Assembly (NCBI GenBank): GCA_951640165.1
Contig: OX621238.1
Span: 29,226,001 to 29,290,000, forward strand
Direction: 5' to 3'
DNA length: 64,000 bases
Source of the DNA: Pseudoips prasinana
Taxonomy: Eukaryota > Arthropoda > Insecta > Lepidoptera > Nolidae
A program made the translations under genes and the position numbers. The notes beneath the pieces were generated by a model. That model saw nothing but the letters and a program-made list of their open reading frames with translations. It made no database searches and was not told where the DNA came from. Of the stretch, positions 36,975-48,204 are shown piece by piece. Position 1 is the first letter of the stretch; each line of letters starts with the position of its first letter.

Positions 36975-39900
36975 ACAGAGTCAATAATTTTAAATTAAGT
37001 ATATGATAGCAATCATTTACAGATAGTTCACGTAACACAGCAGATCAGTCATGTCTATATGGCTACAAGATCTCCAGCGAGCAATGTGCAGGTAGGAAGT
37101 GAGAGCCAGACGTCTTTGTCATCGATGTACTCTTTTGTGGTGTAATAACCCCTAGCCATAAGTATACGTTTAATATGTGTTTTAAAACTTGTGTCAGGCA
37201 GATCAGTAATTTGAGTAGGAAGCTTGTTATAAAACCTAATACAATTTCCTAAAAATGATTTATTAGTTTTGCTTACTCTAAAGCCTGGCATGGCTAGTTT
37301 GTTTTTATTCCTAGTATTTATATTATGCAGTTCACTTTTCTTTTTATAATTATGAATATTTTTTCTAACAAACATTATATTCTGATATATATATTCCGAT
37401 GGCACAGTAAGTATATTTATTTCTTTAAACAAATTTCGCAAAGAATCGCGACTGCCTAAACCATAAATGGCTCTGACTGCTCTTTTCTGCAATACAAAAA
37501 TAGTACCTATGTCAGCCGCCGAACCCCACAGCAGAATGCCATACGACATAATGCTATGAAAGTACGCGAAATACACTAATCTAGCAGTTTGTTCATCTGA
37601 CAATTGCCTTATTTTCCAGACTGCATAGGAAGCCGAACTTAATTTACCTGCTAACTTTTCAATCTGAGGACCCCATTGCAATTTTGAATCAAGTGTCAAT
37701 CCTAAAAATACGGTCGATGGGACTAGATCTAATATTTTCGCATTAAGTGCAACTGTTGGTACAATTTGAGTCACATTCGGCAATGAGAACCTGATGCATT
37801 TAGTTTTCCCTGCATTTAACAAGAGATTATTTGCCGAAAACCATTCTGATATAAAGCTGAGTGTTTTATTATGCTCAATAAGATCTTTATCCTTTCTATT
37901 TACTTTAAATATGAGCGAAGTATCATCAGCGAACAAAACTATGTCTGATACTTTCTCTACCAGATAAGGGAGATCATTTATATAAACTAGAAATAAAAAT
38001 GGGCCCAATATAGATCCTTGGGGCACCCCCATTTTCACAGGATGACGTGCCGAAGTGGCACCGCCTATCGAAACCATCTGTTGTCGCCCCGATAAATAGG
38101 ACATCACAAGATCAAGAGATGTGCCAGATATTCCATAGTACTTCAGTTTAACAACGAGCGTACGATGATCAACGCAATCGAAAGCCTTAGAGAGATCACA
38201 GAAAACTCCCAGCGCATCCTGTGATCCCTCCCAAGCCTCCAATATTGACCTAATTAATGTGCAACCTGCATCCTGAGTAGAGCGGCCCCTTGTAAACCCG
38301 AACTGCTTGTTATGCAATATCTCATTCACGTTAAAGTGCGACAACATTTGGCTGAGCATCAGCTTTTCAAATATTTTACTTAAAGCTGGTAGTATTGAGA
38401 TAGGCCTATAATTCGTGGCATTCTTTAAACAACCTGCCTTGAAAATGGGTACTATCTTACTTATTTTCATTAAATCGGGAAAGACACCATCACTTATACA
38501 GCCATTGAAGATGGCTGCAAGAATTGTAGCAATGTTTAGTATGATTGATTCAATTGCTTTAACAGACAGTCCCCACAAATCTTCTGTGCCTTTTCTTTTA
38601 ATACTCTTAAAAGCTTTTATAATATCATCACTTGTTACGGATTTAAAACTAAAGTTAGGTACAGTTCGTTTTACGCTTTGATTTAAAAAGAGTTCAGCCA
38701 CATCTGGTGATGATGCGAGACACTTAGTAATATCCACGGGTATATTTGCAAAAAAAGCAGCTAAAAAATTGGCAATGGTAAGCTTGTCTGAAACCAGTTC
38801 ATCACCAATATTCAATACTAATGTTTGATCTCTTGATCTACTTTTACCAGTTTCAGTATTAATTATTTGCCAAGCTGATTTTATTTTATTATCAGATTTT
38901 TTAATTTTATCTCTTATATATAAAGATTTAGCTTGAATGCAAACCTTTTTAAAAATTTTTGAATAATTTCTAACATAATTAATGAAATTGACATCAGGGT
39001 TATAGGACCTTCTGTCATACAACTCATATAAAAAATCTCTACTCAGTCTAATGCCTTGAGTTGCCCAAGAACTAAATTTTATCTTATTACTGTCAACCGT
39101 TATGTTTTTTATTTTACAAGCTTTATTAAATTCTTTGCAAATACAGTGGAATAATGTAGTGTACATATCGTTAGGCTTACTTTTGTTTGGCAATAGATGG
39201 CACAAACTATTCTCCAGGTTGTTACTGAACTTTCCCAAATTAGATTTTGTTAAAGGTCTAAAACTAATTTTTTGTTTATTTATATTTATCTCATTTTTTA
39301 TCTTTACTATTTGGCATTTATGGTCAGAGCGAACACCAGCCACCAAACACTTCTCAGAGACATCAAAGTTGGTAATTATGTTATCAATGCAAGTAGCAGA
39401 TGTGGGTGTGACTCTCGTGGCCTCAGAGAACAAGCATTTAAGGTTAAAGGACCGAAATACAGATAGAAATATGTTTATTTCAGGTGAATCTGCTAAAATG
39501 TTCATATTAAAATCACCACATACAAGGATTTTTTTTTTACTTTTAATTTTCCTAAGAATGTCTTCTATTGTTGCTGTAAAAAGCTTTAAATCGGATGCTG
39601 GTGGTCTATACACACATATTATACAATAAAACTGCGTCTCTACACATGCCACCTCACACACACGCTCAATAGATAGTTGGCATATATCTTTACGTTCTTT
39701 AAATTTAATTTGGTCTCGAAGTAGTATCAGTACTCCACCACCCTCTGCCGAAACCCTATTATAAAAGCTGGCGACCCTATAGCCACAGACACTAAAAGCC
39801 ATCTTGTGTGCCTTCAGCCATGTTTCTGTAAAACAAAGGATATCTATTTCATATTTTTCATTAAAAAGTTCTATGTCTAGAATTTTGCCAGAGAAGCGGT

Positions 39901-40335
39901 TTATATTTTGATGTGATAGAATTAGAAAGTTATCACACTTCTCTATTGTCATGCTTACATGTTTAAACTACTAACTAAATTGATTTTAATAACATTACTA
40001 AAAGATGGTATAAAAAGTGACTTCATCATACTACTTATGACTGAGTTAATATGTGCCGCTACTAAACTTGCAAGTATGTTCAAAAATTTTCTTGAAACAG
40101 TAACTGTACTCATGGTTACCCTACAAGAATCTATAAAACTATTTGTGTCCAAAAATATAAATTTATCACTATAATGGCTAACCAAAAACTGTAGGTGCAT
40201 ATTTAGCTTGTGGATATAATTATTTGTACTATCAGGCACATTGGACACATAGAAACGTATCAGTACCACATGCTTGACACCATATGTGCTGTAAGTGTTA
40301 TGGGCTAAGTTAGCCACATATTCAAATAAAAACAT
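36975..40335 (-). mobile_element. CR1/Jockey-superfamily non-LTR retrotransposon, mostly complete
   Basis: Contains an intact ORF2 (39952-37055) directly behind the end of a broken ORF1 (stop at about 39955). The 5' end is not clear; ORF1-like coding may continue to about 40650 with frame breaks. The 3' end is set roughly by loss of the element-like sequence after the ORF2 stop. No target-site duplication was identified. Confidence 0.85.
37055..39952 (-). CDS. LINE ORF2: endonuclease-reverse transcriptase, 965 aa, intact
   Basis: The N-terminal AP-endonuclease-like domain shows FTETWLK (41-47), VYRPP (114-118), GDFNMN (146-151) and SDH (209-211). The reverse transcriptase domain shows YRPISILPALSKIFEK (from 515), GFTRGRSTQDA (from 552), DLSKAFD (586-592), MGVPQGSILGP (641-651) and the catalytic FADD (674-677). 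The C-terminal part has the conserved HSIMSYGILLWG region seen in CR1/Jockey relatives. There is no RNase H. The whole frame is open, so this is a young copy. The protein nicks target DNA and primes reverse transcription of its RNA there. Clade within the Jockey/CR1 superfamily is uncertain; CR1 or Daphne-like is my best guess. Confidence 0.93.
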   Translation of the reverse strand: MTIEKCDNFLILSHQNINRFSGKILDIELFNEKYEIDILCFTETWLKAHKMAFSVCGYRVASFYNRVSAEGGGVLILLRDQIKFKERKDICQLSIERVCEVACVETQFYCIICVYRPPASDLKLFTATIEDILRKIKSKKKILVCGDFNMNILADSPEINIFLSVFRSFNLKCLFSEATRVTPTSATCIDNIITNFDVSEKCLVAGVRSDHKCQIVKIKNEININKQKISFRPLTKSNLGKFSNNLENSLCHLLPNKSKPNDMYTTLFHCICKEFNKACKIKNITVDSNKIKFSSWATQGIRLSRDFLYELYDRRSYNPDVNFINYVRNYSKIFKKVCIQAKSLYIRDKIKKSDNKIKSAWQIINTETGKSRSRDQTLVLNIGDELVSDKLTIANFLAAFFANIPVDITKCLASSPDVAELFLNQSVKRTVPNFSFKSVTSDDIIKAFKSIKRKGTEDLWGLSVKAIESIILNIATILAAIFNGCISDGVFPDLMKISKIVPIFKAGCLKNATNYRPISILPALSKIFEKLMLSQMLSHFNVNEILHNKQFGFTRGRSTQDAGCTLIRSILEAWEGSQDALGVFCDLSKAFDCVDHRTLVVKLKYYGISGTSLDLVMSYLSGRQQMVSIGGATSARHPVKMGVPQGSILGPFLFLVYINDLPYLVEKVSDIVLFADDTSLIFKVNRKDKDLIEHNKTLSFISEWFSANNLLLNAGKTKCIRFSLPNVTQIVPTVALNAKILDLVPSTVFLGLTLDSKLQWGPQIEKLAGKLSSASYAVWKIRQLSDEQTARLVYFAYFHSIMSYGILLWGSAADIGTIFVLQKRAVRAIYGLGSRDSLRNLFKEINILTVPSEYIYQNIMFVRKNIHNYKKKSELHNINTRNKNKLAMPGFRVSKTNKSFLGNCIRFYNKLPTQITDLPDTSFKTHIKRILMARGYYTTKEYIDDKDVWLSLPTCTLLAGDLVAI

Positions 40336-40653
40336 TTACATCACATGTGGTAAAAGGAACTTTCAAATAGGAAAGATAGACATAGGTCATGTCAATTGTA
40401 TAATACACATGATAATTTAAAAAGTAAGTAAATTGTTTAGTATCATATTAGTCACCAATCTATCTTTACTCAACTCCCTATTGCAAATATGGACAAACCA
40501 ACCAACACATACTTTATGGGTGTGAGCAAAACAAGTAGATTTGGTAATAACCAGGAACAACTCTTGTGTGCTTTTTCTCACACCTATGTCAACCATAATG
40601 GCCAGCCTCAACGCATGTAGACTAGTTATCTGTGCAGGATGTTTATACACCAT
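39955..40653 (-). pseudogene. LINE ORF1 remnant, frame-broken
   Basis: An open stretch of 126 codons (40335-39955) ends just before ORF2 and contains VLIRFYVSN and FIFLDTNSFI. A second stretch (40653-40417) with HICNRELSKDRLVTNMILN lies upstream in another frame, with stops between. The position and style suggest the C-terminal part of a CR1-like ORF1 (often esterase-like), but no catalytic motif can be assigned. The copy would need ORF1 from elsewhere to move. Confidence 0.45.
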
Positions 40654-40954
40654 AAGTGTTGCGCAAATACAGGTGCATTTTCTATCCCTCGCTTTTATGG
40701 TCTGAAGTTGGTACGGCTGAAAACAGGTCAGGTACAGGACTGACTACATAAATTTTAGAGGCATGTGGGTATTATCACATGATTTCCAGACTACTGAGAA
40801 ATTGCGGCTAGACTTACTTAGTTAATAATAATTTTATTGAATGTTTAAAAAATTACTACTTATAACATTAATCATTATCTAAAATAACTTGCCTATCATG
40901 TACACTTTCTGGAAAAAAGTGTTGAAATCAAAAGAATCTCAATAATTATAGGTA

Positions 40955-41520
40955 TTTTTTAGGGTTCCGTAAAAAATACCTATAATTATTTACCCTTATA
41001 GATACCTCATGTCTGTCTGTCCGTCCATATATCACAGCCACGTTTTTCCGTAACTATAAGAGCTGTACTGTTGAAACTTGGTAAGTAGATGTATTCTGTG
41101 AACTACATTAAGATTTTTTCACAAAAATTGAAAAAGTATAATAACTTTGGGGGCTCCGCATCGTACCCATATGTGGGGTATCTATGGATAGGTCTTCAAA
41201 AATGATATTGAGGTTTCTAATATCATTTTTTTCTATACTGAATAGTTTGCGTGAGAGACACTTCCAAAGTGGTATAATGAGTGTCCCCCCCCCCCCTGTA
41301 ACTTCTAAAATGAGAGAATGATAAAACTAAAAAAAATATATGATGTACATTACCATGAAAACTAACAACGAAAATTGGTTTGAACGAGATCTAGCAAGTA
41401 GTTTTTTTAATTCGTCATAAATCTTAAACAGCAATTTACCTTTAGTTTAATCAACTGAAATACATGCTGCTACGGAACCCTTCATGGGCGAGTCCGACTC
41501 GCACTTGGCCGGTTTTTTAT
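40955..41520 (-). repeat. GGCCAAGTGCGAGTCGG repeat, full copy
   Basis: Read on the minus strand it starts AACCGGCCAAGTGCGAGTCG, CCATGAAGGGTTCCGTAG and ends TACGGAACCCTA-like sequence at 40960. About 560 bp. No coding. It contains a 10-base C run (41286-41296). Non-autonomous repeat seen five times in this window. Confidence 0.75.
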
Positions 41521-41608
41521 TATTATATTAAAATTAATCAATAGTTCTTAGATTTGAAATTAATATTTTTGCCGATAATTATTGATTTTGTGAAATTTTA
41601 CCATTCTT

Positions 41609-41911
41609 AACTTCTTTTAATGGTTTTCAGTTCACTTTATTTTGACCCATACATAGCAGCTCATACAGGGGGGATTGGTGTGATAAGATAAAAATTGGTT
41701 GTGTCCAGCCTCTCAGTCATTAATATTGACATTGAAGATTATTACTTCAGTTAACTAACTAACTTCTTTTAATGGTTTTCAGTTCACTTTATTTTGACCC
41801 ATACATAGCAGCTCATACAGGGGGATTGGTGTGATAAGATAAAATTGGTTGTGTCCAGCCTCTCAGTCATTAATATTGACATTGAAGATTATTACTTGAG
41901 TTAACTACTTT
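41609..41911 (+). repeat. 152-bp tandem duplication
   Basis: The unit starting AACTTCTTTTAATGGTTTTC at 41609 is repeated at 41761 with only a base or two different, for example six versus five A in GATAAAAATTGG. Recent local duplication in intergenic DNA. Confidence 0.9.
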
Positions 41912-42330
41912 TAGGAGTAGATTGCTACTGCAATGATTGTCTGTAGCTTTAGAAAGACTCTACACATGATTGCAGTGTAAAGCTAAATAGCTTTTATGGC
42001 TATTGTCTACATCTAGTTGAGGTTCAAAATGCCTCAAAAAAGTCTGTGGACTGTAAGCAGATGAGATGAGTAGCATGATGTTGAGGAGTATATGTCCTAA
42101 AACAAGTTCCCCCTACATTAATTATTTGCTATGCAAATCTTTGAGAATGACATGCATGGCTTACCTTGCAAGTACATAGTGTGCCCCTGCAAAGGATTCT
42201 TTTTAAATACTACTACTGCCTTTTTTGAATTGCCGCATTGTTTAATAGTAACATATGTATTTAAATTAAAGCCATTAAATGATTTATGTTTTTTAAGTTT
42301 TTTTTTATATCTAACTACAAAAAGCATACT

Positions 42331-42460
42331 AAACTAGTTTGTAGGGGAGGTTGAGTTAAACTTTAAGAATTAATTAAAAACTAGTTTGCAGGGGAGGTTG
42401 AGTTAAACTTTAAGAATTAATTAAAAACTAGTTTCTAAGAGAGAGAGGTTGAGCTAATCT
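42331..42460 (+). repeat. 47-bp tandem repeat, nearly three units
   Basis: Units start AAACTAGTTTG(T/C)AGGGG at 42331 and 42378 and AAACTAGTTTCTAAGAG at 42425. The first two are almost identical, the third is diverged and incomplete. Confidence 0.85.
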
Positions 42461-44947
42461 TTTCAGATTGAAGCCGCTTTTGTTGTGAGACTTCCATCAA
42501 TCACATAGAAAAAATAAATCATTCAATAGCTTTAATTTAAACAAAACACATCAAGTAAAAAGAGTGGCATAAGTATTTAAATAATATAATAATATCTCTC
42601 TCAATAATTATGACTATTACCACTGCAGTGAAACATGATGCACTTGCAAGGCAAGCCCAATAAGAGATTGCCATCCTATTTAAAAAACATATTTTAAAGT
42701 TAGTTTAAATATTGTCAATAAAGTTTCCTATTTCAGTTTTGTAAGAACATGTCATTAGACAATATGGGATTTCAGAAAACTAGTCTGAGCATATGAAGTA
42801 TTTTTCTATATAATTTTTATGTTACATTATATACAGTATGTTTAATCTTTTTAACATTTTTAAATGTATAGACAGTCACTTTATTAATAGATAGTAGACA
42901 CCTACTGCTTGTCTGGAAGAGATCCCATTATGCAATACAACCTCCCCCCTCAACAACTTGTCTATATAATATGTCACAATAGATATATAAAAAACAGGTG
43001 TACTATTAAGAGTTCTATTTTAAATCATGACCATTATAATATGAGGACCTCAGAGAGGAACTGGTATTTTTATACAGTATCTGCAGGTAGTCAAAATCTC
43101 TAATATACTCGCAGTAGACTATTTATAATGTATCTACTGATTCTTAATAAGTACTAATTCATATATACTACTTGGATACTATTTAAGATGATGTACAAAA
43201 AAAAACTGTTCGCATGCCTTATTTTAAGGTAGAATATAGAGCACAATACCAACACTACAACAACTTGTACTTTTAACCTGTATTCTGTGAATAAAGATTA
43301 GTATAATTACTAATTCTTACATGGTATTCTATTTTATTCCAGTGGTATAAAAAATTAAATTCATATCAATTACTTAGATAGAAATTAAAATTGAAAAGAT
43401 TGTATAATTTAATAACATATAATTATACCAATTGAAAATAAACTTAATTGCATAGATTTAGTGTATAGCTTTTCAATAGATATTATTGTGGTGTTAAAAC
43501 TACAACAATTTAGTGAACTCAACAACTTCTTTGACTTCAATGATGCATTTTCCTAACTAATGATGGACTTTGAATGAAGCTATTTCAAGAAGTTGTTAAA
43601 CTTCATAGTAACTGTGATCTCTAACACTATTACATGAGTGACATGTTATATACTACCAAATCATTGGTTTTTCATATTTGACAGGTCTAAGACTACCTAT
43701 AGCTTAACATTACCTAGCTGAAAATATGACTAAATGTGTCTAGAATCAAGTTTCAAACAGGTTTAAAATATTATGAATATATTAATCACTATCTTAATTA
43801 TTACATGCTTACCGAATTTTTATAAACAATTAAGTTTTAGAAATAATTTACAAATTTATCCAGGACTCTTCAATGCGCGCAGCCTTTTAAAATATATTTT
43901 GATAAAATCCGAGTCATAACTTTCAGCGTAATTACACTTCACTTTACGCAACACAAATATTTGTTACACTAGTTGTAGTAAAACACCGTTGAAACAATTG
44001 CAATCTACACTCTCTAATTAATAATATCAAAATTAATTTAACAGAACAATTTTCATTATTACTTTTCTTCCCGTCTGATGGACGTCTGCTTTGACAAGCA
44101 GTGATGTTAGGCAACCACTAACAGCGCCTGGTGTACACAGTGCATAAACCTGGTACTATGTATATCAGACGATATGTCTTTGTTCTAGAAACTGTTATGA
44201 AATGCAATATCTGTCAATTTGACCAAGCTAATGGTTTAGTTTCAATGAAGTCCGCTCTAACTTAAGCACAGCTTATTCGGAAATAATTCGGTTAATATTT
44301 ATATTACATCAAATTTGAGATTTTATTACAAGACGATAGCCGAAATGTCTTACTGAAAGGTACAACACTGAATTGGCCTTTTTATGGATACTCCGTTTAC
44401 GCGGTCTTACTCAATGACAGTGACTTTATTTTATACAATAAAGTTACTGCTAACTCAAGTGAAAACACTTTGACCTTGACAGTCTTCATGACAAAGCAGT
44501 AGGAGAATATTCATAATACAAGTGAATCTACTGGCCAGGCTTCGACTATACCAGATATATTAGCACTGGTTTATTTCACTCCGTGAATTGGCCTAAGTTG
44601 GCAGAAAATCATGAGGTAGTTTTTATTCATTATAAAGACGGAAAACCACTTATCAATAGCCACCTGTGTTTGATGCATACATAATGATGTAATATATGAA
44701 ATATTTTGTAATTAAAACATTATCTGATATAAATAATGCTGATTAGTTGATTGGTCATATACACACATTCGAAGACATACATACTTGACAACATTAGTTT
44801 TAATGCAATGGTTTATTTATATTTTATTTTTTATTCATAGGTTGTTTCGTGAATATATTATTTTATCTATAAAGTCCAAATATCCCTATTAGTTTAGTAA
44901 CATTCTCAATAAAATTTAAAAAAGGAAAAATATAGGCGTAAATAATA

Positions 44948-46229
44948 GGTCTTTACCTATGAAATTGCCGTTTTGTATGAAAAAATTTAAACGAATTTTT
45001 TTCATGAATTTTGTTATTTGTATTAATCGAAGTAATCACCCATGCAATCAATGCATCTTTGCCATCGCAGTGGCAGTTTATTGATGCCCTTCTTAAAGAA
45101 ATCAGCTGGACGGGAGGCAACAAATTCTTCAAAGGCATTTTGTACTGCCTCTCGGGTATTGAATTTTTTTCCCGCCAAGAAGTTATCCAAATTCTGGAAA
45201 AAGTAGTAGTCTGTAGGCGCAAGGTCTGGTGAGTAGGGCGGATGACGGAGAGCTTCCAACCCCAGTTCTTGCAACTTGGAGACCGTCTGCTGTGCAGTAT
45301 GAGGTCGCGCGTTGTCGTGCAGGAGCAGCGGAGACGAGCGATTGACCAATGCTGGTTGGAGATGCGCTAGCTTCTCCATCATTGTGCTCAGTTCTTCACA
45401 GTACACATCTGCAGTAATGCTCACCCCGTTTGGTAAGAAGCTGTGATGAATCACACCGGCGCTAGACCACCAAACAGTGACCATCACTTTTCTAGGGGTA
45501 AGTTTTCGTTTAGGGCATTGTTTAGGTGCTGAACCAGGATCCAACCAACTTGCTGAGCGCTTGCGGTTATCAAACAGAATCCATTTTTCATCGCAGGTAA
45601 CAATGCTGTTCAAAATTCCTTCATTTGTGTGTCTGTTGAGCAGTGCAAGGCACGTCTCGACGCGTACTTCGCGCTGGCGATCATTGAGTTCGTGGGGCAC
45701 CCATTTGTCAAGCTTTTTTACCTTGCCAATTTGACGCAAATGGACCAATATTGTTTTGACGCTAACGTCGAAAGCTGCTGCTAATTCAGCCGTAGATTGT
45801 GTATCATCAGCTTCCACAACCGCCTTTAATTCGTCATTATCGACCAAAGTCTTCGGACGACCGCGAGGTTCATTTTTCAGGTCGAAATTTCCAGAACGGA
45901 AGCGAGCAAACCAATAACAGGTGGTGCGTTGGTTTGTAGTGTTAGCTCCGTAAACGTCGTTGATGTTGCGTGCCGCTTGTGCCGCGTTGCTGCCACGACG
46001 GTACTCATATTCCATAATTACTCGAATTTTTAACGTATCCATGATGACGAAAAAGATTGAAATGCGATGAAAATGTAACACTAATCAATAAAGAAATGAC
46101 TACTTTTGGAAAAAAGAATCCATGTTTTTAAAATAAAATTAATTTGAAATTAGAATTCTTAGCCAAACAAAAATTATTTTGATTTGAAATGGCCAGTACT
46201 GCAGAACGGCAATTTCATAGGTAAAGACC
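44948..46229 (-). mobile_element. Mariner element copy 1, cecropia type, intact
   Basis: A 1282-bp element with terminal inverted repeats beginning GGTCTTTACCTATGAAATTG, flanked on both sides by TA (44946-44947, 46230-46231). It lies in the spacer between Keap1 and RanBP3 and encodes one full-length transposase on the minus strand. It is the inverted twin of the copy at 51922-53203. Confidence 0.96.
45023..46042 (-). CDS. Mariner transposase, copy 1
   Basis: The transposase has 339 residues counted from MDTLKIRV; an in-frame ATG 13 codons earlier (46081) would give 352, but the shorter start fits the usual mariner length of about 340-350. An N-terminal helix-turn-helix pair is followed by the linker motif WVPHEL, then the catalytic D,D34D domain: VTCDEKW (Asp151), LLHDNARPH (Asp243) and YSPDLAPTDY (Asp278, with 34 residues between the last two Asp). 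It ends CMGDYFD. Sequence and motif style match the cecropia subfamily, as in Hsmar1. The enzyme cuts and pastes its own element at TA sites. No stop or frameshift is present, so the copy may be active or only recently silenced. Confidence 0.95.
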   Translation of the reverse strand: MDTLKIRVIMEYEYRRGSNAAQAARNINDVYGANTTNQRTTCYWFARFRSGNFDLKNEPRGRPKTLVDNDELKAVVEADDTQSTAELAAAFDVSVKTILVHLRQIGKVKKLDKWVPHELNDRQREVRVETCLALLNRHTNEGILNSIVTCDEKWILFDNRKRSASWLDPGSAPKQCPKRKLTPRKVMVTVWWSSAGVIHHSFLPNGVSITADVYCEELSTMMEKLAHLQPALVNRSSPLLLHDNARPHTAQQTVSKLQELGLEALRHPPYSPDLAPTDYYFFQNLDNFLAGKKFNTREAVQNAFEEFVASRPADFFKKGINKLPLRWQRCIDCMGDYFD

Positions 46230-46639
46230 TAATATAAGAAGTGTTTAGAATTATTAGTGGATAGAATTGCTTGTTTGCCCTTTATTAACGGTTCATGCAC
46301 AGACATATATCTGCCCACATCAACTCTGTATCATGCGCGGTCGTACTACTGAAACGAATTCTTACGTAAATTATGTTACAAAGAACGCGATTTTAGTCGG
46401 CATGGCATGTTAACGCTGTCTATACTAATCTCAATAACATTTTTGATAAAGTCAATGTTATGTTATGCACAGTGTTAGCGGCTTGTTACTACGGTGGTGT
46501 AGGTACATCTTATTTGTCTAGCAGCATTCGTTTCAAAAGGTGGTTTTGAATCTCTATCCTACATTAAAATGTGGTATTCCACAAGGATTTGTAATTTTTA
46601 TTAATAATATCACATTGCATGTCCATCAAAGTTATCATT

Positions 46640-47990
46640 TTTTTTTTGTTTAGGCAGGTGTAATGCCTACGCATGCCACCCGCAGAAAGTGTGTACGGGT
46701 GGGTATGTCGGACTCATACCGACTAAACCTTCCTGCCGTGGACTTCACTTGACACCTGATTGGGGGAGCCCCAGGAACGCGGGTATGCTGCTCCAGTGAC
46801 CCCTTTTGCGCCATGTCCCAGATGATTGGGACACGTACACTAGAGAGCCCTCTTGCTGGCCTTCCCTATTTGCCGACTCCTGCCAGTCCAGCACAGCGAC
46901 TGTGCCACAGTCAGATCGCTGTCTTCCCGGAGCTGCTTTCACCTGGCGGCAGTAGAGGACACTTCTCACACTGCCACTGCAGCCCCGAGGAGAGTTAGGC
47001 TACCGGCTGCCGCCGCCTCCTCCGTCTACGAGCGGGATCAGTTCTTTCCCGATCCCGCTCGGCGGCCTCCTTCTGGAGCAAGACTGCCTCACAGAAGGAG
47101 ACCACAGCGTCCCATTTCGTGGAATCACCCGCTAGCATCGCCCCTACGATCGCTGGTGGGGACAGATCCCGTCTGATCTCTGCGACCAGGACTCGCCTCT
47201 CGGTCTCCCAGGCCAGACATTCCTCCAGCGTATGCTGGACCGAGTCCAGGTCACTTCCGCAGTGGTGACAATGTGTCGTCACTTGTCGGCCTATCCGGCT
47301 CAGATACTCGCAGAAACACCCGTGTCCGGTGAGTATCTGAGTCAGTCTGTAGGTGACGTAACCGCCCTTACTTCCCACCCAGGCCTCGAGGTGAGGCAGA
47401 ATACCACCGACGGCACGTTGGCGCGTGTTCAGGCGCCACTCGAGCCGAGCGCGCCACTGTGTTAGTACGCGCCGGTGTGCATTCCGTCTATACTCAATGA
47501 GCGTCCGGTATGGCGCCCCCCGATCCCCTGGCGGACGTGTATTTCAGTAAAAACCACCGCGTCGACTGCCGCCAGTAGACAGAAAGGCGGCGCACCGGGA
47601 GTGTCGCCGCCTCAAAGGATACCGTACGGTATCCTCGTGCGATCCGAATAGCCACCACACGCTGCAGGCTATTTAGAATAGCTCTGCAGCGAGACTCCTC
47701 CGTAGAGGCGGCGAACTTCTTCCCGTCAACCCTCGAGGTTCGGCAACAGCTGGTGTAACGCGCCGATTACCCGGCGCACTCGGGGGGCCAGACGCTCAAA
47801 GTGCTCCTCGAAGCCCCTTCGACTGTCTAGGGTGAGGCCCAGGTACTTCATGTACCAACCCACCCTGACCTCTACGTCACCTACCCGCATCGACGTACTG
47901 AGTGGTTCCTGCCTACGGCGTAAACCGTGGAACCATAGCGCCTCGGTCTTGTGAGGCGCTACCCGAAGGCCCAGTCTCCCTACAGTGATG
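46640..47990 (-). pseudogene. R1-clade LINE fragment (end of reverse transcriptase, zinc knuckle)
   Basis: Minus-strand reading gives LGLRVAPHKTEALWFHG, YMKYLGLTLDSR and LLPNLEG near 47780-47980, the typical end of an R1-type reverse transcriptase. Then 47378-46995 encodes RLTQILTGHGCF and a CCHC-type finger, CHHCGSDLDSVQHTLEEC. Frames are broken between these blocks. The block is much more GC-rich than its surroundings, as for R1-like elements. The 5' half of the element is absent. Confidence 0.8.
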
Positions 47991-48204
47991 ATTATGTTCT
48001 TTATATGCTAACGATCTAGAAGTTTCCAAAGTTATTAATGATAAATATATACAATTATTTAATTTAAATATTTTAAGTCGTATAGTTAACATTTTTTTAC
48101 CATTGAAACAGTAACTGATATGACAATTATATAGAAGAATAAATGAGTTCAAAATTATAAAGGCGGTTTGTAAAATTCGTCCGCCTCATATAAAATTAGT
48201 CAAT

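Larger units (their letters stand above)
28004..37000. other. Keap1 5' region and intergenic spacer
   Basis: 28.0-31.3 kb should include the untranslated first exon(s) of Keap1; none can be fixed. A 17-base perfect-arm hairpin is at 30603-30645 (TAATTGCATATTAACAG). From 31300 to 33090 and 34400 to 35700 is AT-rich DNA without recognised content. Confidence 0.55.
40660..44947. other. Intergenic spacer between LINE and mariner
   Basis: Holds one GGCCAAG repeat and two tandem duplications. 42470-44940 is AT-rich with no open frame of substance and no recognised repeat. Confidence 0.55.

Noticed and set aside
42131..42337. Overlapping 68- and 69-codon frames on both strands
   Set aside because: Mirror-image open frames in AT-rich DNA without homology; chance.
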